Origin: Granulicella rosea
GTDB taxonomy: Bacteria; Acidobacteriota; Terriglobia; Terriglobales; Acidobacteriaceae
Direction: 5' to 3'
NCBI RefSeq assembly: GCF_900188085.1
Contig: NZ_FZOU01000008.1
Location: forward strand, 111,764 to 175,763
Length of the DNA stretch: 64,000 bases
In this document: in pieces, positions 29,001-40,429 of the stretch
Position numbering within the stretch: position 1 is the first letter of the stretch
How the letters are laid out: every line of letters begins with the position of its first letter
Notes under the pieces: model-generated
What the model saw: the letters and a program-made list of their open reading frames with translations, nothing else
Told to the model about the DNA's origin: nothing
The model's database searches: none
Program-made: the position numbers and the translations under genes

Positions 29001-29637
29001 AGATCTGTACCTCGATGTGGCGTGCGCGCGCGACGTACTTTTCGAGGAAGACGCCGGAGTCGCCGAAGTTCGCGCGGCTGAGGCGCAGGACGGACTCGAA
29101 GGCCTCTTCGAGCTCCGCCGCCGTGTGGCAGACCTTCATGCCGATGCCGCCGCCGCCGCCGGAGCTCTTGAGCATGACAGGGTACTTCAGGGTCTCGGCC
29201 TTGGCGAGCGCGTCCTGAAGATCGACCAGCAGTCCGGTGCCGGGGAGGAGTGGGACGCCGCAACTCAGCGCGGTGGCACGAGCGGTGTGCTTCAGGGCGA
29301 AGGCGTCGATGTTCTCGGGCGTCGGGCCGATGAAGACGATGCCGCGCTCGGTGCAGGCGCGGGCGAAGGCGATGTTCTCGGACAGGAAGCCGTAGCCGGG
29401 GTGGACGGCCTGGGCGCCGGTCTGTTCGATGGCGGCGAAGATGGCGTCGAAGGAGAGGTAGCTCTGGGCGGCGGGCGCGGGTCCGAGGAGGACGGCCTCG
29501 TCGGCTTCGAGCACATGCAGCGAGCTGGCGTCGGCCTCGGAGTAGACGGCGACCGAGCCGACGCCCATCCTGCGCAGCGTGCGTTCGATGCGGGTGGCGA
29601 TGGCGCCGCGATTGGCGATCAGGACTTTGGTGAACAT
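26026..29637 (-). CDS. Biotin-dependent urea/guanidine carboxylase
   Basis: A 1,203-residue protein, the usual length of single-chain urea carboxylases. The start is ATG 29637 (MFTKVLIANRGAIATRI); the open frame upstream is repeat sequence. Order: biotin carboxylase (N-terminal 450 residues; ATP-grasp loop KSSGGGGGIGMK, FYFLEVNTRLQVEHGVTE), the KipA/KipI-like carboxyltransferase domain, and a C-terminal biotinyl domain with the lysine of VLDAMKMEI. It carboxylates urea to allophanate, or in the DUF1989-associated subfamily guanidine to carboxyguanidine. The two DUF1989 genes upstream favour guanidine. The residue that separates the two specificities was not resolved here. Confidence 0.93.
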   Translation of the reverse strand: MFTKVLIANRGAIATRIERTLRRMGVGSVAVYSEADASSLHVLEADEAVLLGPAPAAQSYLSFDAIFAAIEQTGAQAVHPGYGFLSENIAFARACTERGIVFIGPTPENIDAFALKHTARATALSCGVPLLPGTGLLVDLQDALAKAETLKYPVMLKSSGGGGGIGMKVCHTAAELEEAFESVLRLSRANFGDSGVFLEKYVARARHIEVQIFGDGKGEVIALGERDCSAQRRHQKVLEETPAPGLTDATRQSLYNSAILLGKAVNYANAGTVEFIYNEDSRDDSTGEFYFLEVNTRLQVEHGVTEQVTGVDLVEWMVLQAAGELAPLSSYNIELTGASIEARVYAENPAANFQPTPGKLTQVTFPGKDLARTETWIESGATVTPFYDPMIAKIIVTGKDRAEALQKMDAALAATHIDGTETNLSYLREVVRSPEFVAGTVTTAFLGGFHFKRDAIEILDGGTQSTVQDYPGRIGYWNVGVPPSGPMDHLNFRIANRIVGNSANAAAVEFATLGARMRFQTETVIALTGADMGAKLNGKLVERWVPIIVKTGDTLSLGAAAKEGIRGYMAVRGGIDTQPYLGSRSTFMLGGFGGHAGRGLRGGDVLHLGQPDVTLTEPLAVPAGEQPALARNWEVGVLFGPHTAPDFFTDGDIEMLFSTLWKVHYQSDRTGVRLTGPKPTWARTDGGEAGLHPSNIHDNAYAIGAIDFTGDMPILLGPDGPSLGGFVCPAAIVQAELWKLGQFKAGDTVHFRRLTLAQAEALERQQDRYLVDFTTPLAALPETNDLEPAVIRTLTDRPTKMVFRADGDKYILVEYGEMELDLNLRFRVHVLEQKLREANLDGIVDITPGIRSLHIHYNSLVLPRAYLIDTLDKLDQAMPPLTDITVPSRIVHLPLSWDDPQAQLAQQKYMQAVRPDAPWCPSNIEFIRRINGLDSVEDVHRIVYEASYLVLGLGDVYLGAPVATPVDPRHRLVTTKYNPARTWTPENAVGIGGAYMCVYGMEGPGGYQLVGRTIQVWNAWKTTPAFVAGKPWSLRFFDQIRFYPVSHEELMRARELFPHGQYELRVEETTFNLAEYQAFLTSIAPEAAAFKKHQKESFNAERERWKAAGQMTIVEPPETPADQPDAVVPEGCEGVSSSVTASVFQIPVKVGDHVEEDQKLVVLDAMKMEIAITSHVAGTVAEIHCNLGALVMSGQLLVSVRPD

Positions 29638-29693
29638 GTGGTTCCTCGAACTTGGTTTGTGGCTTTGAATCGAGCGCGGTGGCCGCCCCAAAA

Positions 29694-29803
29694 GCAGGTC
29701 CTTCGACTTCGCTGCGCTTCGCTCAGGATGACAGATATTTGTGGCCGGGAGATAAAGGATCACACCACCAGCTTGTTATCCTGAGCGAAGCGAAGGATCT
29801 GCG
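29694..29803. repeat. REP-like pair between DUF1989 and carboxylase genes
   Basis: An inverted unit ending CTCAGGATGAC (29732) followed by a direct unit TATCCTGAGCGAAGCGAAGG (29777), arranged tail-out, inside the presumed operon upstream of the carboxylase start. Confidence 0.65.
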
Positions 29804-29825
29804 TTCGGGAGTGGCGACGACTCGA

Positions 29826-30521
29826 TTACGCCGTCTCCGGATCCCAGATCAGAATCCGAACCGGCGTCGGGTTATACGCGTTGCAGGGGTTGTTGAGCTG
29901 CGGGCAGTTGGAGATGACGATCAGGGTATCCATCTCGGCGCGCAGCTCCACGTACTTGCCTGCGTCGGAGACGCCGTCTTCGAAGCTCAGCTTGCCGTTC
30001 GGCTGCACGGGCACGTTCATGAAGAAGTTGATGTTCGCGGTCAGATCGAACTTGTTCAGCTCGTGGCCGGTCTGGGAGGCCCAGTTCATCGCGCCCTTCA
30101 GGAAGCTCTGGCGGCAGGCGTGCATGTGGCGGATGTCGAGGTCGTAGCGGACCATGTTGCTCTCGGCCGAGCAGGCGCCGCCGAGCGTGTCGTGCCGCCC
30201 GCAGGTGTCGGCGACGATGGTCAACAGGGTGTTGCGCAGCGTCGACATGAGCCGCGTGCCGGTGGTCAGGTAGACGTTGCCCTGGGTCCGGATGGTGTCC
30301 TGGGCGCTGTAGCGGTCGGTATAGTTGTGCGCGTTGTAAAAGAGGGTGTCGACGGCCTGGTTGCCTTCGAGGTCGACGATGCGGATGTACTGGCCGCGTT
30401 CGATCTCGCGCACGAAGGAGTCGCCGGCCAGCACGACCTGGTCGAAGACGGCGTCTTCGGCGAGGCGTGGGCTGACGGTGATGTTGAGTTCGGTCATCTC
30501 TTCGATACCTTGAACGTTCAT
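29826..30521 (-). CDS. DUF1989 protein (urea-carboxylase-associated; carboxyguanidine deiminase subunit candidate)
   Basis: A 231-residue cytosolic protein; ATG 30521 follows GGAGG. It has the DUF1989 core: GQYIRIVDLEGNQAVDTLFY, TCGRHDTLGGACSAESN, a DLTANINFFMNVPVQPNG block and a C-terminal LIVISNCPQLNNPCNAYNP with conserved Cys and Asn. Paired DUF1989 proteins next to 'urea carboxylase' are reported to form a carboxyguanidine deiminase that makes allophanate from carboxyguanidine. It lies 21 bases downstream of a second DUF1989 gene, consistent with a heteromeric enzyme. The deiminase role is from family knowledge and context, not from the sequence alone. Confidence 0.85.
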   Translation of the reverse strand: MNVQGIEEMTELNITVSPRLAEDAVFDQVVLAGDSFVREIERGQYIRIVDLEGNQAVDTLFYNAHNYTDRYSAQDTIRTQGNVYLTTGTRLMSTLRNTLLTIVADTCGRHDTLGGACSAESNMVRYDLDIRHMHACRQSFLKGAMNWASQTGHELNKFDLTANINFFMNVPVQPNGKLSFEDGVSDAGKYVELRAEMDTLIVISNCPQLNNPCNAYNPTPVRILIWDPETA

Positions 30522-30542
30522 GAGAGGGGCCTCCGCTTCCGC

Positions 30543-31265
30543 TTAGAGGAAGTAGCGTTCCGTAATGGTAAAGCCGCGCGCGTTCTCGGGGCGGAAGTTG
30601 CGGGTCGGGTCGTCGGGGCCGGGCGCGGCGACCTGCTTCAAAGTCAGGGCGACACGCTTCTGGGCGTAGTCCGGGTCCGGGTCCATGGGGTGCTGGCAAC
30701 TGTTGAGAATCACCAGCGTGTTCATCTCGGCGCGGAGTTCGACCGCGCTGCCGGCGGGCGCGTTGCCCTGGACGAAGCGCATCGCGCCGAGTTCCGAGAC
30801 CTCGACCTTGCTGAAGAGGTTGACGTTCATCATCAGGTCGCGGGCGCCCAGGCCGTACTTCGCCAGCTCGATGAGGAAGCCGTCGAGGCCGTTCTGGTGC
30901 CAGGCGTTGCGGGAGTGCTGGTAGTCGTCGCGGCCATACTTCTTCGCGACCATCGCGGCGTCCGAACAGCCGCCGAGCGGATCGTGCCAGCCGACCGTGT
31001 CGTGGGTGATCGAGCACAGGATGCGGGCCATGTCCGAGTAGAGCGCCACGCCGGCGGTCAGGCGCGCGATGTGCTGCGCCTTCAGCGAGTCGGGCAGGCA
31101 GAGCCGCTCGGAGAGGTTATCCGCGTTCAGCAGCAACACGCCGACGTTGGGGTTGTCGTCGATGGCGGTCAGCCGCAGCGCCGTGCCGCGCTTCAGAATA
31201 TGGGACCAGGTGGAGGAGCCGGGTAAGGTCTCCTCCCACAGGATGCGTTCGTTCGTCTGGTTCAA
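30543..31265 (-). CDS. DUF1989 protein, second subunit of the pair
   Basis: A 240-residue cytosolic protein related to its downstream neighbour. Core blocks: RGTALRLTAIDDNPNVGVLLLN split by a turn, ITHDTVGWHDPLGGCSDAAM, a LMMNVNLFSKVEV strand, and LVILNSCQHPMDPDPDY with the conserved Cys/His. The substitution pattern (CSITHDT.GWHD.LGGC here, TCGRHDTLGGAC in the neighbour) matches the two subtypes that always occur together near urea/guanidine carboxylases. It is the upstream member of the pair, 58 bases after a secreted beta-propeller gene. Confidence 0.85.
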   Translation of the reverse strand: MNQTNERILWEETLPGSSTWSHILKRGTALRLTAIDDNPNVGVLLLNADNLSERLCLPDSLKAQHIARLTAGVALYSDMARILCSITHDTVGWHDPLGGCSDAAMVAKKYGRDDYQHSRNAWHQNGLDGFLIELAKYGLGARDLMMNVNLFSKVEVSELGAMRFVQGNAPAGSAVELRAEMNTLVILNSCQHPMDPDPDYAQKRVALTLKQVAAPGPDDPTRNFRPENARGFTITERYFL

Positions 31266-31323
31266 GGGAGATGTATCTTTCTCCGGCCGCTTCGCCGGGG
31301 CTTTGCGTCTCTGCGTGCGGGCG

Positions 31324-32358
31324 CTACTTTTGCTGAAAGGGAATGCGGTAGACCGAAGCCAGACGCAGATTGGAGAGCCAGACCGAACCCAGACCGGCGC
31401 GCATGCCGTCGCCGCCCGGACCTGCCCACTGATTGACGACCTTGTCGGTCTTGGCGTCGACCTGGGTCAGGGGGAAGTCGAACATCGCGGCCCAGACATA
31501 GCCGCCGCTGTACGAGAGATCGCCGCCCGAGCCGGGGATGCCGGCTTCGATGGTCGCGACGAGCTTGTTCGTCTTCTGGTCGATCTTCGAGATGGCGCCG
31601 TCGCCCTGGTTCAGGGTCCAGACGAAGTCCTCGCTGGCGGTGATGAAGCGCGGCTTGGGTCCGACGGGAATGGTCGCGACCACGGAGTTGGTCTTTGGAT
31701 CGACCTTGACGACCGTATTTTGACCAAACGACGAGATCCAGACGAAGCCGTTGGCGAAGACCGGATTCTCGGTGCCCTCGGGCAGCTCGATGGTCGCGGC
31801 GACGGAGTTGGTCTTCGGGTCGATGCGGAGCAGCTTGCTGGGCTTGACTACGAACCAGATGGAGCCGGCGCCGGTCGCGATGCCGCCCTCGGAGTTGGCC
31901 GCCTCGGCCGGGATGCTGGCGACGATCTTGCCGGTGGCGGGGTCCAGCCGCTCGATCTCGTGTGCGGGGCCGCAGCTCGGCACCCAGATGGAGCCGAAGC
32001 CCTCCGTCAGGCCGGCACAGGGACGCGCCACGTCGGCGATGATGCCGACCGTGTTGGTCGCGGGCAGAAGCTGCACGACGTGGTTGGCGCGGGCGCTCGA
32101 GACCCAGACGCCGTGGTCCTTCGTGATGACCTGCCAGTCGGGCGAGCCTTCCACCGGGAAGGTGGCGTCCTTTTTCAGCTCGTCCATCGTGTGCGAGACG
32201 CCGGGGGTGTGGACGCCGGGGCGAACGATGCGTGGCGGACGCGGCGGCGCGGCCGGACCTGTCGCGGCAGGCGAGGTCGCCGGCTGTTGCGCCGAAAGGG
32301 TGCATGCGCCGGCCAGAGCGATCGCGGCAAAGCGGCTTAAGTGCTTGATAGCAGGCAT
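31324..32358 (-). CDS. Secreted beta-propeller protein (YncE/Vgb-like repeats)
   Basis: A 344-residue protein from ATG 32358 (MPAIKHLSRFAAIALAGACTLSAQ, signal peptide). After a proline/alanine stretch come about six blades of ~40 residues with the recurring units GFGSIWVPSCG..EIERLDPATGKIVASI, FVWISSFGQNTVVKVDPKTN and VVATIPVG, typical of YncE-like or virginiamycin-B-lyase-like propellers. The catalytic residues of Vgb are not evident. It heads the minus-strand nitrogen cluster. A periplasmic location and a role in binding or sensing are plausible, but nothing in the sequence fixes the ligand. It is divergent from the ABC importer genes. Confidence 0.75.
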   Translation of the reverse strand: MPAIKHLSRFAAIALAGACTLSAQQPATSPAATGPAAPPRPPRIVRPGVHTPGVSHTMDELKKDATFPVEGSPDWQVITKDHGVWVSSARANHVVQLLPATNTVGIIADVARPCAGLTEGFGSIWVPSCGPAHEIERLDPATGKIVASIPAEAANSEGGIATGAGSIWFVVKPSKLLRIDPKTNSVAATIELPEGTENPVFANGFVWISSFGQNTVVKVDPKTNSVVATIPVGPKPRFITASEDFVWTLNQGDGAISKIDQKTNKLVATIEAGIPGSGGDLSYSGGYVWAAMFDFPLTQVDAKTDKVVNQWAGPGGDGMRAGLGSVWLSNLRLASVYRIPFQQK

Positions 32359-32460
32359 AGATGTCGGTCCCGTCCCGTCTTCCACTGAGGTCAAGCCGCC
32401 GATGCGTTGGAGGCTTGTTGCAGGTGTTGCAATTTTGGCTGTTGAGCATAAATTACATGC

Positions 32461-32489
32461 TTGAAACAGTCGCAATAACATTCTTATAT
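32461..32489 (+). promoter_or_regulatory. Sigma-70-like promoter of the ABC importer operon
   Basis: TTGAAA (32461-32466), a 17-base spacer and TTATAT (32484-32489), about 175 bases upstream of the binding-protein start in the divergent spacer. The spacer is notably A/T-rich for this window. Confidence 0.5.
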
Positions 32490-32662
32490 GCGGCGCATGC
32501 GTAAATTCGGATGTATTGGACTGCCCCTATGACTGCCATCGCCGATCACCATGCAAAATCGGCCCGTAACCGCGCACTCGCTAGAATGAGCACATGCATT
32601 CGCTTCCAAATGACGGTGGTCCGCACCGCCCGGCAGGTTGTCGCGCCGGCGCGTCTTCGACG

Positions 32663-33751
32663 ATGTCTCGTTGTCGTCCGGCTTTCTACGCGGCTTTGCT
32701 GATGCTGGTCGCGCTGTTTGCCTTCGCGCCCCGCGCCCAGGCCGCGGCGCCGCCGACCTTTACCGTGGGCTGGTCGGTGTATGCGGGCTGGAACCCCTAC
32801 TTCTATATGCAGAAGTCCGGCATCCTGAAGAAGTGGGCGGATAAGTACGGGGTCGTGATCAAGGTGCAGCGGTTCGACTACGCCGCCTCGCTCGACTCCT
32901 TCGTCGCGAAGAACATCGATGCCTGCACCATGACCAATATGGAGGCGCTCGATATGCCTGCGGCGGCGGGCGTGGATTCGACCGCCATCGTCATGGGCGA
33001 CTACTCGAACGGCAACGACGCCGTGCTGACGCGCAACGGCCTGACCTTCGACAAGCTCTCCGGCCACAAGGTGATGCTGGTGCAGAAGACGGTGTCGGAG
33101 TATCTGCTGGAGCGCGGCATGGTGATGAACGGGCAGCAGGCCAAGCTGAATACCCTGAAGCTCATCAATACGTCGGACTCCGACATTGCGCCGGCCTTTT
33201 TGAACAACAAGGGCAACGAGGCGGTGGTGACCTGGAAGCCTCTGGTCTCGCAGATCCTCGAAGACAAGAGCGTGCATTCGATCTTCGACTCGTCGAAGAT
33301 TCCGGGCGAGATCCTCGACCTGCTGGTGGTGCAGACCTCGGTGCTGCAGCGGCCGGACGGCTCGGGCGAGCGCTTCGCCAAGGCGATCACCGGCGCGTGG
33401 TACGAGACGATGTCGCAGATGGCTGGCGGTCCGCAGCAGCTTGCGGCGCTGAAGGGAAGCGCGGCGGCCTCGAGCGACACGCTGGAGTCTTATAAGGAGC
33501 AGTTGAAGACCACGGCGCTGTTTGCAACACCGAAGGCTGCAACCGAGTTCACCACCAGCCCCACGCTGAAGCAGAAGATGGAGCTGGTGCGGCAGTTCTG
33601 CTTTACGCACGGGTTGCTGGGCAAGGGCATCAAGTCGGTCGATGACGTGTCCATCGCGTATCCCGACGGTTCGGTGCAGGGGCGCAAGGATCGCGTTCGC
33701 CTGCGCTTCGATGCGAAGTACATGCAGGCGGCAATGCAGGGGAAGCTCTAA
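32663..33751 (+). CDS. ABC transporter substrate-binding protein, urea-carboxylase-region type
   Basis: A 362-residue periplasmic protein. ATG 32663 gives a clean signal peptide (MSRCRPAFYAALLMLVALFA ... AQAA), while ATG 32594 would add 23 polar residues. The mature part begins FTVGWSVYAGWNPYFYMQ and resembles the NitT/TauT-like 'urea carboxylase region' binding proteins (GILKKWADKYGVVIKVQRFD, NIDACTMTNMEALDMPAAAG). It probably binds guanidine, urea or a related amide. First gene of a plus-strand operon: the permease starts five bases after its stop. Confidence 0.85.
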   Translation: MSRCRPAFYAALLMLVALFAFAPRAQAAAPPTFTVGWSVYAGWNPYFYMQKSGILKKWADKYGVVIKVQRFDYAASLDSFVAKNIDACTMTNMEALDMPAAAGVDSTAIVMGDYSNGNDAVLTRNGLTFDKLSGHKVMLVQKTVSEYLLERGMVMNGQQAKLNTLKLINTSDSDIAPAFLNNKGNEAVVTWKPLVSQILEDKSVHSIFDSSKIPGEILDLLVVQTSVLQRPDGSGERFAKAITGAWYETMSQMAGGPQQLAALKGSAAASSDTLESYKEQLKTTALFATPKAATEFTTSPTLKQKMELVRQFCFTHGLLGKGIKSVDDVSIAYPDGSVQGRKDRVRLRFDAKYMQAAMQGKL

Positions 33752-33756
33752 CCACT

Positions 33757-34617
33757 ATGGCGCGATTCTCTCCATTCGATATTCAGGCGCGACCGAACTA
33801 CCTGTTGGGGCAGGCGTTGTCGTTCGTCCTGTTTGTCGTGTGCCTGGGGTTGTATATTCACACCTCGAAGGCGCGCCACCAGGAGAATCCCGAGGACCGC
33901 GTCGTGCCCAGTGCGGCGCAGCTTCGTGCGGGTATCCACTCTTCGGCTCTCGAACCGGCCGAAGAAGACGATTACATCGCACCCGAGGGCGCAGGCAAGT
34001 GGGAGCGCTTCCGCCACTCGATGATCTGGAAGGACACGGCTTCGAGCGGCAAGCGCTTCGGCATCAGCCTGCTGCTGTTCCTTCCGGCGATTCTGCTGGC
34101 GCTGCACATCGGGCTGTACCCGTATTTCAATGCTGGCTTCATGCGGTTCGTACTGTTCTTCGATAAGATCGTTGCGCTTTCGCTACTGCCGATCCTGATT
34201 ATCGTCTTTGGTACCGACGAACTTTCGAAGATCTCGCTCATCTTCATTGGCGTCGCGCCCACGCTGATCCTCGACGTCATCCAGATGGTGAAGGCGGTGC
34301 CGCAGGAGCAGGTGGTGAAGTCCTTCACGCTGGGCGCGAACGACTTCGACGTGACGTATCGCGTGGTGCTGAAGCAGATCATGCCGCAGATCATCAACAG
34401 TCTGCGGCTGAACCTGAAGCCGATCATGCTGTTCCTGTTCGCGGGCGAGATGATCGCCGCATCCGACGGCCTCGCGTACCGGATCGCCATCATGCGGCGT
34501 CATATGGGCATGGACGTGATCCTGCCCTATGTGCTGTGGGTCGCTCTGCTGCTGTTCCTCGTCGACTTTGGCCTTCGCCTTGTAAACAAGAGGATGCATC
34601 CATGGTTCCAGTCCTAG
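33757..34617 (+). CDS. ABC transporter permease, urea-carboxylase-region type
   Basis: A 286-residue inner-membrane protein. A first membrane helix at about 13-35 (ALSFVLFVVCLGLYIH) is followed by a ~60-residue soluble stretch and then five helices of the BPD_transp_1 fold. The ATPase-contacting EAA-type loop is visible as FTLGANDFDVTYRVVLKQI then MPQI. It pairs with the binding protein before it and the ATPase whose gene overlaps its 3' end by 16 bases. This resembles the permease commonly linked to urea/guanidine carboxylases. Confidence 0.87.
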   Translation: MARFSPFDIQARPNYLLGQALSFVLFVVCLGLYIHTSKARHQENPEDRVVPSAAQLRAGIHSSALEPAEEDDYIAPEGAGKWERFRHSMIWKDTASSGKRFGISLLLFLPAILLALHIGLYPYFNAGFMRFVLFFDKIVALSLLPILIIVFGTDELSKISLIFIGVAPTLILDVIQMVKAVPQEQVVKSFTLGANDFDVTYRVVLKQIMPQIINSLRLNLKPIMLFLFAGEMIAASDGLAYRIAIMRRHMGMDVILPYVLWVALLLFLVDFGLRLVNKRMHPWFQS

Positions 34618-35512
34618 AGATGGAAGCGAACGCATTGGCGGCAGCACCCTCCTCCGCGGCGGGCACGGCGATCCATGTGGATCGGGTGACGGTCTCGTAT
34701 GCGGTCGGCAAGAATACGCGCAAGGTCATCCTCGACGAGGTGGAGCTCGAGATCGCGGCGGGCGAGTTCGTCGTGGTGCTGGGCGAGACGGGCTGCGGCA
34801 AGAGCACGATGCTGCGCATGATCCTCGGGCAGGAGCAGCCGACCGCGGGCGCGATCCATGTCGCGGGCAAGACCATCGATCGCGTGGGCGCGAGTTGCGG
34901 CTACGTTCCGCAGAAGTACTCGCTCTTCCCGGACCGCACCGTGCTGGGCAACCTGATGATGGGACCGGAGACGGCGAATTACCATATCCTCGGACGGTTG
35001 AAGCCGAGCTTCCGCGCCTTTCGCAAGGCCGTGCGCGAGCAGGCGATGAAGCAGCTCGAGCGCATGGGGTTGCATGCGACCGACGCGGACAAGTATCCGC
35101 ACCAGCTTTCGGGCGGCATGCAGCAGCGCGTGGCGATCGCGCAGGCGTTGATGATGAAGCCAACCATCCTGCTGATGGACGAGGCGTTCTCGGCGCTCGA
35201 TCCCGGCACGCGCGGCAGCCTGCAGCAGATGCTGCGCGAGATATGGCTTGAAACAAAGCCGACCGTTGTTTTCGTCACACACAACACCGCCGAGGCGCTG
35301 TTTCTTGCCAGCCGTATTATCGTTTTGGCGAAGCAGACGGGGCCCGGCAGGGCTGGCGCGAAGGTCGCGCTGGACATGAGATTGCCCGAGACGGGCATGA
35401 GCCTGAAGAAGAACGGCCAGCGGTTTCTCGACCTGGTCGAACACATCGAGCTTTGCTCCCAGGGATTTGAAGCCGCAGCAGAACTGACACTGAACTTTGA
35501 AGGAAATGCGCA

Positions 35513-35516
<4 letters not shown>
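34602..35516 (+). CDS. ABC transporter ATP-binding protein, urea-carboxylase-region type
   Basis: A 304-residue ATPase from ATG 34602, overlapping the permease stop by 16 bases. Walker A is GETGCGKST (61-69), the signature LSGGMQQR, Walker B ILLMDEAFSALD, and the H-loop VTHNTAEAL. The C-terminal ~60 residues extend beyond the usual NitT ATPase. Its TGA stop overlaps the ATG of the next gene (ATGA, 35513-35516), which encodes a PSCyt1/DUF1549/DUF1553 protein, an unexpected translational coupling. Confidence 0.93.
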
Positions 35517-38758
<3,242 letters not shown>

Positions 38759-38794
38759 AATCAAGCAAGGCAAGCAGCATACGGGAGACACACC

Positions 38795-40222
38795 ATGTTC
38801 AAGCCGAAACCAATCGATCGTCGCGATGCGCTGAAGAAGATCGGCGGCGGATTCGCTTTCCTGAGCTTTGCGAGCATGATCGGCGAGTCGCTCGCGCAGG
38901 CGGAGACCACGCCGGGCGCCGCGCCCTGGATGAGCAGCAAGGACCCGAAGTTCAAGCCCAAGGCCAAGCACGTTATCTTTCTCTTCATGAATGGCGGCGC
39001 CTCGCACATCGACACCTTCGACCCCAAGCCGATGCTGGCGAAGTTCGACGGCCAGCCGATGCCCGGCGGCGATCTCGGCCACGAGCGCAAGACCGGCAAG
39101 CTGATGAAGTCGCCCTTCGAGTTCAAGAAGTATGGCAAGAGCGGCATCGAGGTCTCGGAGCTCTTCCCGAACGTGGGCGAGTGCATCGACGATATCTGCG
39201 TCGTGCGCTCGGTCTTCACCGAGATTCCGAACCACGAGCCGGCGCTGATCATGATGAACACCGGCGCGAACGTCGCGGGGCGTCCGTCGATGGGCGCGTG
39301 GCTGACCTACGGTCTGGGCACGATCAACAAGGATCTTCCGGGGTTCGTCGTGCTCTGTCCGCAGGTGCCGACGACGGTCGGGCCACCGCTCTGGAGCTCG
39401 GCGTTCCTGCCGCCGGTGCATCAGGCGACGTATGTCTCGGACGACACACGCTCGAAGGAGTTCGACCCGTACAAGCTGATCCCGAACATCCACAACGACC
39501 GCTTCGACATGAATCAGCAGAAGCAGGAGATCGCGCTGCTCGAGAAGCTCGACCGGTTGAACATGGCGGAGACGCAGGCGAATCCGCAGCTCGAGGCGAC
39601 GATCGGCTCGATGGAGACGGCGTATCGCATGCAGACCGAGGCGCCCGAGGTCTTCGACGTGCGCAAGGAGAGCGAGGCGACGATCAAGATGTACGGCGAG
39701 GGCTCGACCGCGCGCGGCTGCCTGACCGCGGCGCGCCTGATCGAAAAGGGCGTTCGCATGGTGCAGGTGTACTACGCGCAGGGCGATCCGTGGGATCACC
39801 ACGCGGACATTCTGATGCATCGCAAGAACGCGAAGGACTCCGATCAGCCGTTCGCAGCGCTGATCAAGGATCTGAAGGCGCGCGGTTTGTTCGACGAGAC
39901 GATCATCGTCTGCGGCTCGGAGTTCGGCCGCACGCCGGTCGTGGAGCTGGGCGGCGCGGGCACGCACAACGGTCGCGACCACAATCCGCATGGGTTCACG
40001 ATGTGGCTTGCGGGCGGCGGCATCAAGGGCGGCATGACCTACGGGGCGACGGACGACTTCGGCTGGAAGGTGGTGGACAAGCCGGTGCATGTCCACGACA
40101 TTCACGCCACGATTCTTTACCTGATGGGCATCGACCACACCAAGCTGACCTACCGGAACAGCGGTCGCGACTTCCGTTTGACGGACGTCGCGGGCAATGT
40201 GGTCCACGACATCATCGCGTAA
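38795..40222 (+). CDS. DUF1501 protein, exported
   Basis: A 475-residue protein with a Tat-like start (PIDRRDALKKIGGGFAFLSF). The DUF1501 fold is related to alkaline phosphatase/sulfatases: VIFLFMNGGASHIDTFDPKP at the first metal-binding-like segment, then HEPALIMMNTG, RPSMGAWLTYGLGTIN and the end IIVCGSEFGRTPVVE ... AGTHNGRDHNPHGF with His and Asp residues in metal-site positions. It starts 36 bases after the DUF1553 gene, the usual partner. Enzymatic activity of the family is not established. Confidence 0.9.
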   Translation: MFKPKPIDRRDALKKIGGGFAFLSFASMIGESLAQAETTPGAAPWMSSKDPKFKPKAKHVIFLFMNGGASHIDTFDPKPMLAKFDGQPMPGGDLGHERKTGKLMKSPFEFKKYGKSGIEVSELFPNVGECIDDICVVRSVFTEIPNHEPALIMMNTGANVAGRPSMGAWLTYGLGTINKDLPGFVVLCPQVPTTVGPPLWSSAFLPPVHQATYVSDDTRSKEFDPYKLIPNIHNDRFDMNQQKQEIALLEKLDRLNMAETQANPQLEATIGSMETAYRMQTEAPEVFDVRKESEATIKMYGEGSTARGCLTAARLIEKGVRMVQVYYAQGDPWDHHADILMHRKNAKDSDQPFAALIKDLKARGLFDETIIVCGSEFGRTPVVELGGAGTHNGRDHNPHGFTMWLAGGGIKGGMTYGATDDFGWKVVDKPVHVHDIHATILYLMGIDHTKLTYRNSGRDFRLTDVAGNVVHDIIA

Positions 40223-40261
40223 GCCGGCCGCGCTCGGATGACCGCCTGACCCAGAATGCCT

Positions 40262-40374
40262 GTCATCCTGAGCTCAGCGAAGGACCTGCTTTTCGTTCGC
40301 TGGACTCAGGCGCTTTTCGTCGCCGCGAGCGAGACGCAGGTCCTTCGACTGCGCTCCTCTTCGCTCAGGATGAC
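40262..40374. repeat. Inverted pair of REP-like type A units
   Basis: GTCATCCTGAGCTCAGCGAA (40262) and inverted GCAGGTCCTTCGACTGCGCT ending CTCAGGATGAC (40374), each about 30 bases, around a 45-base interior. It lies between the DUF1501 and cytochrome genes, inside the operon. Confidence 0.65.
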
Positions 40375-40429
40375 AGAGCTGAGGCGAGATGCGACAACGA
40401 AATCACGGGATGTTGGAGTGAACAAAACC

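Noticed and set aside
27388..29784. 798-codon plus-strand open frame opposite the carboxylase gene
   Set aside because: Antisense shadow typical of high-GC coding DNA; the minus-strand frame encodes a full-length carboxylase with intact motifs.
32359..32662. Guanidine-I (ykkC) riboswitch
   Set aside because: The conserved core of the motif was not found on reading either strand; a covariance-model search would be decisive.
38795..40222. DUF1501 protein as a true sulfatase
   Set aside because: The fold is related, but no sulfatase CxPxR signature is present.
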